DNA of 64,000 nt from Peribacillus cavernae (lineage in GTDB: Bacteria > Bacillota > Bacilli > Bacillales > DSM-1321), in assembly GCF_003989135.1 (NCBI RefSeq), contig NZ_RYZZ01000001.1:124001-188000 (forward strand), read 5' to 3'. The notes under the pieces were generated by a model. That model was not told the origin of the DNA, did not search any database, and saw only the letters and a program-made list of their open reading frames with translations. The first letter of the stretch is position 1, and every line of letters starts with the position of its first letter. Shown one piece after another: positions 54,307-63,253 of this stretch. The translations under genes were made by a program, and so were the position numbers.

Positions 54307-56016
54307 TTAGCCCTGCGATTTGGCTTGCTTTCGCAAACTATCAATTGTTGCATTTACTGAGATAACATTGGGGTCAGTAACCACTTCAATTATGGTTGGG
54401 ACCTTTGCTGCTAGGGCCCGCTGCAACACCGGGATAAACTGATCATTTCTTTCCACCCGTTCCCCGTGCACGCCAAACGCTTTAGCCAGCATGCCATAAT
54501 CCGGGTTAGAAAGATCGGTACCGATGACTCTGCCGGGATAATTTTTTTCCTGATGCATCCGAATGGTACCGTAAATGTTGTTATTGATTACAAGCGCGAT
54601 AATCGGAACCTCATAGCGAAGCGCCGTTTCCAGCTCTTGAAGTGTCATCATAAATCCTCCGTCTCCGGCAATCGAAATAACCGGACGGTCCGGGAAAGCC
54701 AACTTGGCACCTACGGCCGCAGGAACGGAATAGCCCATCGCGCCAGAAGTTGGACCAAAATACGTTTTCGGCTCTTCAAATTGGTAATAGCGCTGAAACC
54801 AGCCAGAGAAATTACCGGCATCATTCGTCAGGATCGCATTCGAAGGAAGTGTTTCCTGCAAGTCATGGACAAGCCCCTCTAAATTGACAAAATCATCCTG
54901 ATATATTTTTTTCGGGAGGGATACTGTTTCATATACATCCCTTATGTTCTTGCAGTAAAGCAAACGCTCCGATGATACGGCTGCGTCTTTATTCAGCTCT
55001 GCCAGCGCCTGAATTGCAAGCTTTGCATCACTGACAATACCGATTTCGGTTTCATAAAATTTCCCTATTGCCTGTTCATCAATATCGATATGAATAAGCG
55101 TTGTTTCCGGCTTCAGAAGCGTATAGTTTTGAGTGACAATTTGCGAAAATTTCATGCCTATTGCCAGAATGACGTCAGCTTGCTTGACAAACTTCAGCAA
55201 ATCAGGATGTGGTCCAAGCCCTATTTGCCCGGCATAATGTTTATGACTATTCGGAAAGGCATCGTGACGCCGAAAGCTTGTCATTACCGGAACGCCAGTT
55301 AGCTCGGAGAGTTGGACTAATTTATCCTGCGAATTGGTTGCCGTTACCCCGCCTCCTACGATAATAAGCGGATTTTTTGCCCCTGACAGTAATTCGTTCG
55401 CAGCGGCAAGCTGACTCATTTCAGGTGACGGAGCAGAAGGCAGCATTTGATTCTGGAACACTACCTCTGCCTGCTCCCTCAGCATATCGACCGGTAGACT
55501 GACCAAAACGGGGCCAGGGCGGCCGGACTGGGCTACCCGAAATGCTCTATGTAGAAGTTCTGGAATCCGTTTTGGATCAGAGATTTCAACCGACCATTTA
55601 GTGATATGGCTATAAAAATCGCTTAAATCAACTTCCTGAAATCCCTCGCGTCCACGAAAGCCTCGCTCCACCTGGCCAATTAAGGCAACCATTGGGGTTG
55701 AGTCCTGAAAGGCGGTATGGATCCCGATTGCGAGATTTGTCGAACCTACCCCGCGCGTTGCCATACATACGCCCACTTTGCCCGAGGCTTTAGCATAGGC
55801 TTCCGCCATAAAAGCAGCTCCCCCTTCATGGCGGGTCGAGATTAATTGAATGCCGGGGCAATCGTACATCGCATCCATTACTGGTAAAAAGCTTTCCGCC
55901 GGTACACAAAAAGTTTTCTCAACGCCTTCACGCCTCAGAACTTCCACCACTGCCTGGCCGCCAGTCTGCACACATTTTTTTGTTTGCGCCGAGACTGTAT
56001 TTACATTTGACATCAT
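54307..56016 (-). CDS. Thiamine diphosphate-dependent enzyme (acetolactate synthase-like)
   Basis: A 569-residue three-domain ThDP enzyme. The activating glutamate is in STRHEGGAAFMAEAYAK near 62, the central domain carries NPLIIVGGGVTATNS, and the ThDP-metal motif runs from GDGGFMM to NNNIYG near 455-482. The family covers acetolactate synthase, benzoylformate decarboxylase, sulfoacetaldehyde acetyltransferase and benzaldehyde lyase. No small subunit gene is near, so a catabolic carboligase or decarboxylase is likely. ATGATG at the start leaves two options, 56016 or 56013. Confidence 0.87.
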   Translation of the reverse strand: MMSNVNTVSAQTKKCVQTGGQAVVEVLRREGVEKTFCVPAESFLPVMDAMYDCPGIQLISTRHEGGAAFMAEAYAKASGKVGVCMATRGVGSTNLAIGIHTAFQDSTPMVALIGQVERGFRGREGFQEVDLSDFYSHITKWSVEISDPKRIPELLHRAFRVAQSGRPGPVLVSLPVDMLREQAEVVFQNQMLPSAPSPEMSQLAAANELLSGAKNPLIIVGGGVTATNSQDKLVQLSELTGVPVMTSFRRHDAFPNSHKHYAGQIGLGPHPDLLKFVKQADVILAIGMKFSQIVTQNYTLLKPETTLIHIDIDEQAIGKFYETEIGIVSDAKLAIQALAELNKDAAVSSERLLYCKNIRDVYETVSLPKKIYQDDFVNLEGLVHDLQETLPSNAILTNDAGNFSGWFQRYYQFEEPKTYFGPTSGAMGYSVPAAVGAKLAFPDRPVISIAGDGGFMMTLQELETALRYEVPIIALVINNNIYGTIRMHQEKNYPGRVIGTDLSNPDYGMLAKAFGVHGERVERNDQFIPVLQRALAAKVPTIIEVVTDPNVISVNATIDSLRKQAKSQG

Positions 56017-56138
56017 GTTCCCTCCAATTCAGGTTAGTGTACTGGCAAAACATTTACATAATATTGTATATGGACCCGCCACATGAAGTATGTCACTGTA
56101 AATCTAGTAAAGTTCACTTAAAATATTGTAGGTAAAAT

Positions 56139-56369
56139 CTATTTTACCAGTCCAGTCTTTTCTAATAGATCACCGGTTAGCTTGTTCGTTTCAGAGATAT
56201 TTTTGAAAAACTCCTCGCGATCGGCATACGCTGGTTCAATACCGAGTTTGTTGAATTCTTCTTTTATAATTGGATCTTTCATTGTTTTCTTAAACACCTC
56301 ACGAAGCATGTCTACTATTTCCTGTGGGGTATCTTTTGGAACAACTACACCAGACCAGCCATGAGTAGA
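56139..56369 (-). pseudogene. C-terminal remnant of a second TctC substrate-binding protein
   Basis: The minus strand reads HGWSGVVVPKDTPQEIVDML, then EEFNKLGIEPAYADREEFFK and a stop at 56139. It aligns with the end of the intact TctC at 59771-60784 (WTGIVAPKGIPEDV, IEPAYSNPEDF). Only about 75 codons are left, without signal peptide or first lobe. It sits just downstream of ldh copy 2 in the same direction. Confidence 0.85.
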
Positions 56370-56398
56370 CTATAAAAGTTTTGCTACTAATCTATTGT

Positions 56399-57469
56399 TT
56401 AATCTGTTAGATTCGCTTTAACGCCATATCGTTTGGCTGTATTTAATAACTCAGAATAAATTTCTCGGCTCAAAGGAATTCCCGTTTTGCGATGCTCCTC
56501 TGCTCTTAAATACTCAAGATCACCTGGCATGTATACTTTTTCGAAACCGGCAGCCGGCTCACTTTCTCTCGTTTCACGTTCTTTATCTGTCATACGGTGA
56601 AGAAACATGTCAAGAGGCATCATTGATTCGATATTGATCGCTGCGAACATATGACCCAGATTTTGCGGAAAAGGGTCATCATAAAAGCGCGGAACATTAG
56701 ACCCATACAGTGACCCGGTCAGTACGCCGGTCAATATATCAACCATAATCGCAAGACCGGAGCCTTTGGCTCCTCCAAAAGGCAGCAGACTGCCCTTTAA
56801 CGCTTCTTGAGGATCTGTTGTTTCGTGCCCATCTATTGAAACAGCCCAATCATTTGGGATTGGATTCCCATTTTTAGCAGCTAAGGTTATCTTTCCTCTT
56901 GCCTGGTTACTTGTTGCCATATCCAGCATGATTGGTTTACCTGAAGCGGATGGCACAGCGATACAAACCGGATTTGTCCCAAGGGTAGGTGTCTTTGATC
57001 CAAATGGAACCATAACAGGGGATGTATTTGTCATGGATATACCTATCATCCCGTGTGATGCAATTTTTGCGGTCCAATAAGAAGCGGTTCCATAATGATT
57101 GGAATTGTTCACTCCTACCCAAGAGCTGCCATACTCTTTCGCTTTCTCTACCGCTATATCGACTGCTTTTTGGGAGGCAATTTGGCCCCAGCCATTATTT
57201 GCATCTATCATAGCCGTTGTCGCTGATTCACGGATAACACTTATATGTGTTTCCTTAGTCACCAGGTTGTTATCCAGTCTTGTTAAATAATCATTCAGTT
57301 TACTGACACCGTGAGAATGTACGCCTGAAAGATTAGCATGTACGAGAGAATCAGAAATGATTTCAGCATCGGCATCCGGGATTCCCGCTGCAATTAATAC
57401 TTCTGTACAAAATGATTTTAATTTCTCAAATGAAACTCTATAGGTCAAAATCTCTTGTTCTTTTTTCAT
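56399..57469 (-). CDS. Ldh family NAD(P)-dependent oxidoreductase, copy 2
   Basis: A 356-residue Ldh_2-family dehydrogenase, paralogue of the gene at 37443-38456. It has DSLVHANLSGVHSHGVSKL with the active-site His near 55, NNSNHYGTASYW near 125, GTNPVCIAVPS and LPFGGAKGSGLAIMVD near 235. It overlaps kdgD by 4 bp, so the two are coupled. Likely reaction: oxidation of a 2-hydroxy acid (or the reverse) in the same pathway. Confidence 0.9.
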   Translation of the reverse strand: MKKEQEILTYRVSFEKLKSFCTEVLIAAGIPDADAEIISDSLVHANLSGVHSHGVSKLNDYLTRLDNNLVTKETHISVIRESATTAMIDANNGWGQIASQKAVDIAVEKAKEYGSSWVGVNNSNHYGTASYWTAKIASHGMIGISMTNTSPVMVPFGSKTPTLGTNPVCIAVPSASGKPIMLDMATSNQARGKITLAAKNGNPIPNDWAVSIDGHETTDPQEALKGSLLPFGGAKGSGLAIMVDILTGVLTGSLYGSNVPRFYDDPFPQNLGHMFAAINIESMMPLDMFLHRMTDKERETRESEPAAGFEKVYMPGDLEYLRAEEHRKTGIPLSREIYSELLNTAKRYGVKANLTD

Positions 57470-58413
57470 GAATGACTGCCCCTTGCTTTAATAGAGTGGG
57501 TTGTGGATTTTAACGGAAAATGATCTAGAGTATTCATGAGAATCTTCTCAAGTTGAAGGTAATGCTCTTTTTCAACTGGAACAAGCGGTGGACGCACCTT
57601 CATTCCGACGGATAGACCCATTATTTCCATACCAGCCTTAATCAAGGAAACGGCGTATCCCTTTTTTTGTTTACGTATATTATTGATGGGGAATATTACT
57701 TCCTTGTATAGTTTATTTATCAATTGATGATCTTCTTCTTGAATTGCATTGTAAAACAATCTAGAGACATGAGGGATATAATTTGAGATAGCTGAAGAAT
57801 AGGAAGTATATCCTAAAGGATGGTATGCCGGAAACGTAACCTCAGCCAAGGGCATTCCATTTATCCAATTGAGTTGCTGACCAAGGGTCTGAACGAACTC
57901 AATATTGCGTTCCATATTTCCAACACCATCTTTGATTCCAATTAGCTGTGGAAGGGCTGATAATTTCCTCACAGTCTCTAATGTTAAAACGGCATTGTCT
58001 CTTTGATAAATGATAGCGTTGATCTCTGTCGTTTCAATGATGGCCTTATAATAATTATATAGACCTTCCTGTTCACCATTTATTAAATAAGGCGGTAAAA
58101 TTAAATAACCATCTGCCCCTTTTTCTTCGGAAATACGGGCTAACTCCATCGCGTCTATAATGTTGCCCCCGACTCCTGTATAAACAGGAATCCTGCCTTG
58201 GCATAATGAAACAGCAATTTCAACGATGGATTCATATTCGGTACGGCTAAGTGATTGAAATTCAGCTGCACCGGCACATACAAAAATTGAATCCAGCCCC
58301 CCTTCAATCAAGAAATTAATATTTTCGATTAGTGCTTGCTTGTCCAGTTGGTTAGAGCTCGTAAAAGGGGCTACTGGAAAGCCAAGAATTCCATTGATAC
58401 GTGGTTTTCTCAT
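57466..58413 (-). CDS. kdgD: 5-Dehydro-4-deoxyglucarate dehydratase-like protein (KdgD)
   Basis: A DapA-family enzyme of 315 residues. KdgD dehydrates and decarboxylates 5-dehydro-4-deoxy-D-glucarate to 2,5-dioxopentanoate. The Schiff-base lysine is K161 in LIGIKDGVGNM and the tyrosine Y136 in AIIYQRDNAVLT. NGILGFPVAPFTSSNQLD, GYLILPPYLINGEQEGLY and KQKKGYAVSLIKAGMEIMGL are the blocks I know from B. subtilis YcbC/KdgD. The ATG at 58413 follows GGGAGGT. It is tightly linked to the LarA-like gene (7 bp) and to ldh (overlap). A related 2-keto-3-deoxy acid is a possible substrate. Confidence 0.85.
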   Translation of the reverse strand: MRKPRINGILGFPVAPFTSSNQLDKQALIENINFLIEGGLDSIFVCAGAAEFQSLSRTEYESIVEIAVSLCQGRIPVYTGVGGNIIDAMELARISEEKGADGYLILPPYLINGEQEGLYNYYKAIIETTEINAIIYQRDNAVLTLETVRKLSALPQLIGIKDGVGNMERNIEFVQTLGQQLNWINGMPLAEVTFPAYHPLGYTSYSSAISNYIPHVSRLFYNAIQEEDHQLINKLYKEVIFPINNIRKQKKGYAVSLIKAGMEIMGLSVGMKVRPPLVPVEKEHYLQLEKILMNTLDHFPLKSTTHSIKARGSHS

Positions 58414-58420
58414 CAATGTG

Positions 58421-59713
58421 TTACCTCCCTCTCCAAATATCTGTTGATATATAATGGTCAGAATCAAAAGTTATCTCAAAGGGCTCACCTAAAACTTTAA
58501 TTTGAGGGTTCCCTTTTATATCACGCAAAATGGATTCCGAAACCAATATATTTTCTAACTCTAACGTATTTTTAATCCAAACAACTCTAGGGTTTTCAAG
58601 ATTGATATTGTAACAGGTTTTCAAAGCTACACTAATGGCTTCTCTATCATCTCGCATAACAAGTGGGATTTTAGCAGAATCTAGAACCTTTGAAGTAATT
58701 ACGTTGGCATATGTATAATCTAAATCCACTTGATCAAAAACTCGCTTAGTTGTAACATCAGCAACGCCAATTCCGCATGCATTACCCTTGGTTTCCTTCG
58801 TTAATCCGAGAACAGCCAATCGTTCTATTTGAGGGGCGTTAAATTTTTGTGGTGCTTTCGATGCGGCCCGCCCGGTAATATTCGGATCCATTCCTGATCC
58901 GCTGATATTTTTACCCATTTCTGTTACGATGAGCAAATCAATGTTTTGCGGCATAATCCTTGGCATATATTGCTTGGCTTTGATAAGTAAATCTTTGTCT
59001 TTAGAAATCATTTCATCTCCAGGAACCGCAACAATCTGGGCCGTTTGGTCATAGGCATTCTCTAATACGGCGACACCAAAGGCGATCGGGGCTTGCTTCA
59101 AATAAATTTCTGCAATTTTCGGCAACAAAATCGGCATCTCAGCAAGCGGGTGTTGATGGACTGCTAATGCCCCTTTGTGCCGCCCAAGGCCAATGGCGAT
59201 CATTTTTAATAGTCCGCTTTCATAATCACCTTTAAAGCTTGTGTGTGGTTTAACTCTATTTATAAAAACGATTGCATCTGAATGATACGCCTCTTTATCA
59301 AGATAAAGAGGCATACCATTATCCAGAGTACCAATTTGAACGACATCCATGGTGGAAACCATTGGCACTCCCATACTTTCTTCTGTAATGCCGAATTCCG
59401 CCAGCACCTTTTTTTGACCCTCGCCTGTTCCACCTCCGTGGCTTCCCATAGCCGGGACTATAAAAGGACTGGCACCCCATTCAATAAGCTGCTTTATAAC
59501 CGCAGCGGTTATTTTTTTTATATTTGAAATCCCCCTGCTGCCCACGCCGACTGCTACACGTGATCCGGGTTTAATTGTTTTTCGGAAGATTTCCTTGTTT
59601 AGTTCCATCTTTACTGTTTTTTCAATATCCGCTATGGTGGGTGCTTCAAATATTTGCCGTACAGGGATCATTTTAGGAAGTGAAACGAGACGGTTTGTTT
59701 CCACTGTGGACAT
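58421..59713 (-). CDS. LarA-like (DUF2088) racemase-family protein
   Basis: A 430-residue protein of the lactate racemase catalytic-subunit superfamily. Motifs: VPAMGSHGGGTGEGQ with H92, and NRVKPHTSFKGDYESGLLK with H157 and K170. These are similar to the histidines and the lysine that hold the nickel-pincer nucleotide in LarA, although the spacing differs slightly. Superfamily members racemise or epimerise 2-hydroxy acids. No larB, larC or larE maturation gene is in the window. Operon partner of tctC, kdgD and ldh. Activity is inferred. Confidence 0.75.
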   Translation of the reverse strand: MSTVETNRLVSLPKMIPVRQIFEAPTIADIEKTVKMELNKEIFRKTIKPGSRVAVGVGSRGISNIKKITAAVIKQLIEWGASPFIVPAMGSHGGGTGEGQKKVLAEFGITEESMGVPMVSTMDVVQIGTLDNGMPLYLDKEAYHSDAIVFINRVKPHTSFKGDYESGLLKMIAIGLGRHKGALAVHQHPLAEMPILLPKIAEIYLKQAPIAFGVAVLENAYDQTAQIVAVPGDEMISKDKDLLIKAKQYMPRIMPQNIDLLIVTEMGKNISGSGMDPNITGRAASKAPQKFNAPQIERLAVLGLTKETKGNACGIGVADVTTKRVFDQVDLDYTYANVITSKVLDSAKIPLVMRDDREAISVALKTCYNINLENPRVVWIKNTLELENILVSESILRDIKGNPQIKVLGEPFEITFDSDHYISTDIWRGR

Positions 59714-59770
59714 TCGTATTACTCCCCTTTCGACTGTTTGATGATGTTTGTATATAAACGATACGACTTT

Positions 59771-60784
59771 TTACAAGCCGACTTTCTTAGCGATATCACC
59801 CGTTGTTTTGTTTGTGTCTTCGATCGTTTTCTTGAAATCTTCAGGATTACTGTATGCTGGTTCGATTCCAATTTTTTTGAATTGTTCAATCGTTTCAGGA
59901 TCTTCCAGGGCCTTCTTAAAAGCATCATGCAAAGTAGTTTTTACATCTTCCGGGATACCCTTTGGTGCAACAATCCCAGTCCATGCATTCAAGCCGCTGT
60001 ACCCTTTATCTTCAAGAAACTCTGCATCCTTAATAGACTCTGATTTAGTGGTTCCTGTATTAGCCAATATACGCAAAGTTCCTGAATCAACATGCGGTTT
60101 TGCCTCATGGACTTGTACAACTGCACCTTCAACATGGCCGCCTAACAATGCCGTAATGGCTGGTGCAGCGCCATCAAAAGGTACATGTTTCAGTTTAAGA
60201 CCATCCTTAAGTGCGATCCCTTCCAAATTAAGATGCTGCGTATTGCCTTTTCCTGGCGTAGAGTAACTGAAGGAATTCGGGTTTTTCTTCACATATTCAA
60301 ACCATTCATCTACCGTTTTCCATGGAGCATCTTTTTTAACAAGTAATACGTGAGGAACAGATGTTGCGATCAATAATGGTTCGAAGCTGTCATATGAGTA
60401 CGGAGTATTGCCATAGTTAGGTTGGATCGCTATGTTTCCAATGGTAGCCATCGAGATTTTGTAACCATCAGGTTTTGCTTCGTATAATTCTGCCAATCCC
60501 AAAGTCCCGCTGGCTCCCGGCTTATTTACGGGTACGATCGTTTGCTTGTTTGGAAGGTATTTGGATACAGTTTTTGCTAATATACGAGCTGTAACATCAG
60601 TCCCGCCACCGGCAGCATAAGGAATAACTAACTCTATCGGCTTAGTTGGGTAATCAGACTCAGAACCAGAACCCCCCTTAGCTGCTGAGCCGGATGTCTT
60701 GGATTCAGAAGACGCACAACCTGCCAAAATAGAACCGGCGAGTAATATTGTACAAAAGATTGCTATCAATTTTTTGCTAATCAT
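59771..60784 (-). CDS. Tripartite tricarboxylate transporter substrate-binding lipoprotein (TctC)
   Basis: A Bug/TctC-family solute-binding protein, 337 residues. A lipoprotein signal ends in ILAGC with the lipidated C23. The mature part begins with a serine/glycine linker, then KPIELVIPYAAGGGTDVTARI (first lobe), VFADTGATGTL-like KPGASGTLGLAEL, and the C-terminal GIEPAYSNPEDFKKTI. It binds a carboxylate outside the membrane for TctA/TctB. Its gene is separated from tctBA by the FCD regulator and heads the larA-like-kdgD-ldh set. Confidence 0.92.
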   Translation of the reverse strand: MISKKLIAIFCTILLAGSILAGCASSESKTSGSAAKGGSGSESDYPTKPIELVIPYAAGGGTDVTARILAKTVSKYLPNKQTIVPVNKPGASGTLGLAELYEAKPDGYKISMATIGNIAIQPNYGNTPYSYDSFEPLLIATSVPHVLLVKKDAPWKTVDEWFEYVKKNPNSFSYSTPGKGNTQHLNLEGIALKDGLKLKHVPFDGAAPAITALLGGHVEGAVVQVHEAKPHVDSGTLRILANTGTTKSESIKDAEFLEDKGYSGLNAWTGIVAPKGIPEDVKTTLHDAFKKALEDPETIEQFKKIGIEPAYSNPEDFKKTIEDTNKTTGDIAKKVGL

Positions 60785-60924
60785 AGAAATTGCTCCCCCT
60801 AGTAAAAAAATAGTATCTTACGTTTACAATTTCTGTTTAATCTTGTTGAAAGAGTAATGAAAAGATTCTCACGCTTATACCTGCCTGCCCCCATGAACAT
60901 TTAGCTATTTCCCTTCTTCTGGCA

Positions 60925-61623
60925 TCACCCCTTTCGTGATTCTTTTAAAATTTTCTTTCTTACATAGTCCAAGTGCTCATACATTTTGGAGAATGCCTCC
61001 GGAGGAGATCTTCTTTCCAAAGCCTCGTAAATGGCTGTATGATGCTCAACAGCAACATTTCGTTCTCTAACCTCAATGTTCTTGCTCATCTGATCGAACG
61101 CAACCAGCAATGAGTCAATCATTGAATCCAGTACAGGGTTGTGGACGCTAAAGGCAATTATTCGGTGAAATTCTTTATCAATTTCTGAATAATTTCCGGG
61201 ATGCTTAGAGATAGCTTCTATCGTCTGGTATAAATGTTCCAATTCGTTTTGAGTAATTTTCTCGGCTGCCAAAGCTATCAGGCCAAGTTCCAAGGCCATC
61301 CTCGCTTCGATAATGGTTGGCAGGTCATCCATAACCAAGGACAACATATTAAAATAAGGTTGACTGCCAATTTTTTCAGAGAAATACGTACCATCCCGTG
61401 TTTTTCTGTGAATTATCCCCAGCGACTCCAGGGAACTCATCGCCTCACGTAAAACAGGCCTGCTGACAGATAGCATCTTAATCAGTTCCATTTCGGGAGG
61501 TAATTTATCACCCCTTTTCAAATTTCCAGACACAAGCAATTGAATAATTCTGTCTGCTACTTCTTTGGACAATGTTTTACGAGGAACTGAGTCTAATAGT
61601 GTATGATTTTGATTTATAACCAA
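60925..61623 (-). CDS. GntR/FadR-family regulator with FCD domain
   Basis: A 232-residue repressor-type regulator. The winged helix is N-terminal (ADRIIQLLVSGNLKRGDKLP, LSVSRPVLREAMSSLESLGI). The all-helical FCD ligand domain has the metal-binding histidines in DKEFHRIIAFSVHNPVL and EHHTAIYEALE. FCD regulators bind acids such as glucarate, lactate or gluconate; in B. subtilis the kdgD-gucD operon also has one (YcbG). It lies between tctBA and tctC, and a TTGT-N3-ACAA site is in its promoter. Confidence 0.9.
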   Translation of the reverse strand: MVINQNHTLLDSVPRKTLSKEVADRIIQLLVSGNLKRGDKLPPEMELIKMLSVSRPVLREAMSSLESLGIIHRKTRDGTYFSEKIGSQPYFNMLSLVMDDLPTIIEARMALELGLIALAAEKITQNELEHLYQTIEAISKHPGNYSEIDKEFHRIIAFSVHNPVLDSMIDSLLVAFDQMSKNIEVRERNVAVEHHTAIYEALERRSPPEAFSKMYEHLDYVRKKILKESRKG

Positions 61624-61662
61624 TTTACGTCACCTGTCTATCTTATATTTGTATTATTTTAT

Positions 61663-61677
61663 AATTGTAAGACAATT
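61663..61677. promoter_or_regulatory. Candidate FCD-regulator operator, site 1
   Basis: AATTGTAAGACAATT, a perfect 6-bp inverted repeat around AAG, lies 40 bp upstream of the regulator start. It has the TTGT-N3-ACAA layout shared with the site before tctB. Confidence 0.6.
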
Positions 61678-61737
61678 AGGATAAAAAAATTACCGCCTGA
61701 ATGGAATACTTCAGCGAATGATTTTGTCTAAAAACCA

Positions 61738-63243
61738 CTACATTTCTACATCTGTAGCTAATAATTCTTTTTTCTTCTTTATACCTGCTATCACACTTAC
61801 TAAAAGAATCAAGATAGCAATCGTCAACATCACAGCAGAAATAGGCCTTGAGAAAAATCCTGAAAAATCACCTCTAAATAAAATCATCGACTGTAACAAT
61901 GAACTTTCCAATAATTTACCTAAAACAAATGTTAATACAATTGGGGCAATGGGAATGTCCGTCTTTTTCATGAAGTAACCCAAAACACCAAACGCCAGCA
62001 ATACCCAAACATCGAACAACCGATTATTAACACTGTATGCTCCAAGGATCGAGATAAGAAAAATGATGGGGTATAATAGTTTTGCCGGAACCATGGTAAT
62101 CTTTGCCCATACCCCAGCTAAAGGTAAATTGAAAATCAATAGGATAAGGTTCCCAATAAACATACTAGCAATAATGGCCCACACGATATCAGGATTGCTC
62201 TGAAATAGCATTGGACCCGGAGTCAATCCATGCATGATAAAGGCTCCGAGTATAACCGCTATGGTAGGTGAACTGGGGATCCCCAATGTGAACAGCGGAA
62301 TTAATGCAGCCCCGCTATAAGAATTGTTTGCTGTCTCGGGTCCAGCAACCCCCTCTATTGCTCCTTTTCCAAATCGGGAAGGATCCTTTGCTAACTTTTT
62401 TTCGAGCGAATAGGAAAGGATGGCAGGAATTACTGAATTAGTTCCCGGGACCAGCCCTATCAAAAACCCTAAGCCTGTTCCTCTACCAATCGAGGAAAGT
62501 GTTGGTCTCCATTCTTCCCGTTTAGGAAGGAGTCCTTTGACTTTTGGTGGTGTTTCTGCTTTTGAGATGTTCTCCAGCCCTATTAAAATTTCAGATAGTC
62601 CAAACAGTCCCATTGCAATAATGACAAAATCGATCCCATTCATTAAATTAGGTTCGTTGAATGTAAAACGAACAGCACCTGAAACAGGATCCATTCCAAT
62701 AAGAGCCAGGCACAAACCTAAAAGTGCGGAGATCAATCCCCGAATGATAGACTTTCCCATTAATCCAATCACCGTTATTAATCCCAATACCATGAGAGCG
62801 AAAAACTCCGGGGGACCGAATTTTAAAGCGAATTGGGCCAGAGGCGGCCCAATGAATGCAAGACCAATAATGGAGATTGTTCCTCCGATAAATGAACCGA
62901 TACCTGCAACTCCTAAAGCTGTACCAGCCCTCCCCTGCTTCGCCAGCGGATACCCATCGAGAGTGGTAATAACAGAAGCAGCTTCCCCTGGCGTATTAAT
63001 AAGTACGGAAGTGATCGTTCCACCGTACATGGAACCGTAATATATTCCTGACAACATAATGATTGCCGATACCGGCTCCATTGAGAAGGTAACAGGTAAT
63101 AAGATCGCCGTCCCGGTGGTAGGTCCTAAACCAGGCAGAACCCCAACCATCATCCCTATTGACACACCGGCCAAACAATATAGTAAATTCCACCATGTTA
63201 GTGCAGTTTCAAAACCTTGAAATAACTGTATCAACGAGTCCAT
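61738..63243 (-). CDS. Tripartite tricarboxylate transporter large permease (TctA)
   Basis: The main membrane subunit of a TTT-type secondary transporter, 501 residues with about 12 helices. The family signature GVLPGLGPTTGTAILLP is near residue 35. YGSMYGGTITSVLINTPGE lies near 70 and the repeat-related GLVPGTNSVIPAILSYSLEK near 260. It is co-transcribed with tctB (10 bp gap). It works with the TctC lipoprotein; substrate probably a polycarboxylate or hydroxy acid. Confidence 0.94.
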   Translation of the reverse strand: MDSLIQLFQGFETALTWWNLLYCLAGVSIGMMVGVLPGLGPTTGTAILLPVTFSMEPVSAIIMLSGIYYGSMYGGTITSVLINTPGEAASVITTLDGYPLAKQGRAGTALGVAGIGSFIGGTISIIGLAFIGPPLAQFALKFGPPEFFALMVLGLITVIGLMGKSIIRGLISALLGLCLALIGMDPVSGAVRFTFNEPNLMNGIDFVIIAMGLFGLSEILIGLENISKAETPPKVKGLLPKREEWRPTLSSIGRGTGLGFLIGLVPGTNSVIPAILSYSLEKKLAKDPSRFGKGAIEGVAGPETANNSYSGAALIPLFTLGIPSSPTIAVILGAFIMHGLTPGPMLFQSNPDIVWAIIASMFIGNLILLIFNLPLAGVWAKITMVPAKLLYPIIFLISILGAYSVNNRLFDVWVLLAFGVLGYFMKKTDIPIAPIVLTFVLGKLLESSLLQSMILFRGDFSGFFSRPISAVMLTIAILILLVSVIAGIKKKKELLATDVEM

Positions 63244-63253
63244 TTAATCCCTC

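Noticed and set aside
62420-63040. 206-codon open frame on the plus strand
   Set aside because: Antisense shadow of tctA; the proline-rich translation mirrors the glycine-rich membrane protein.
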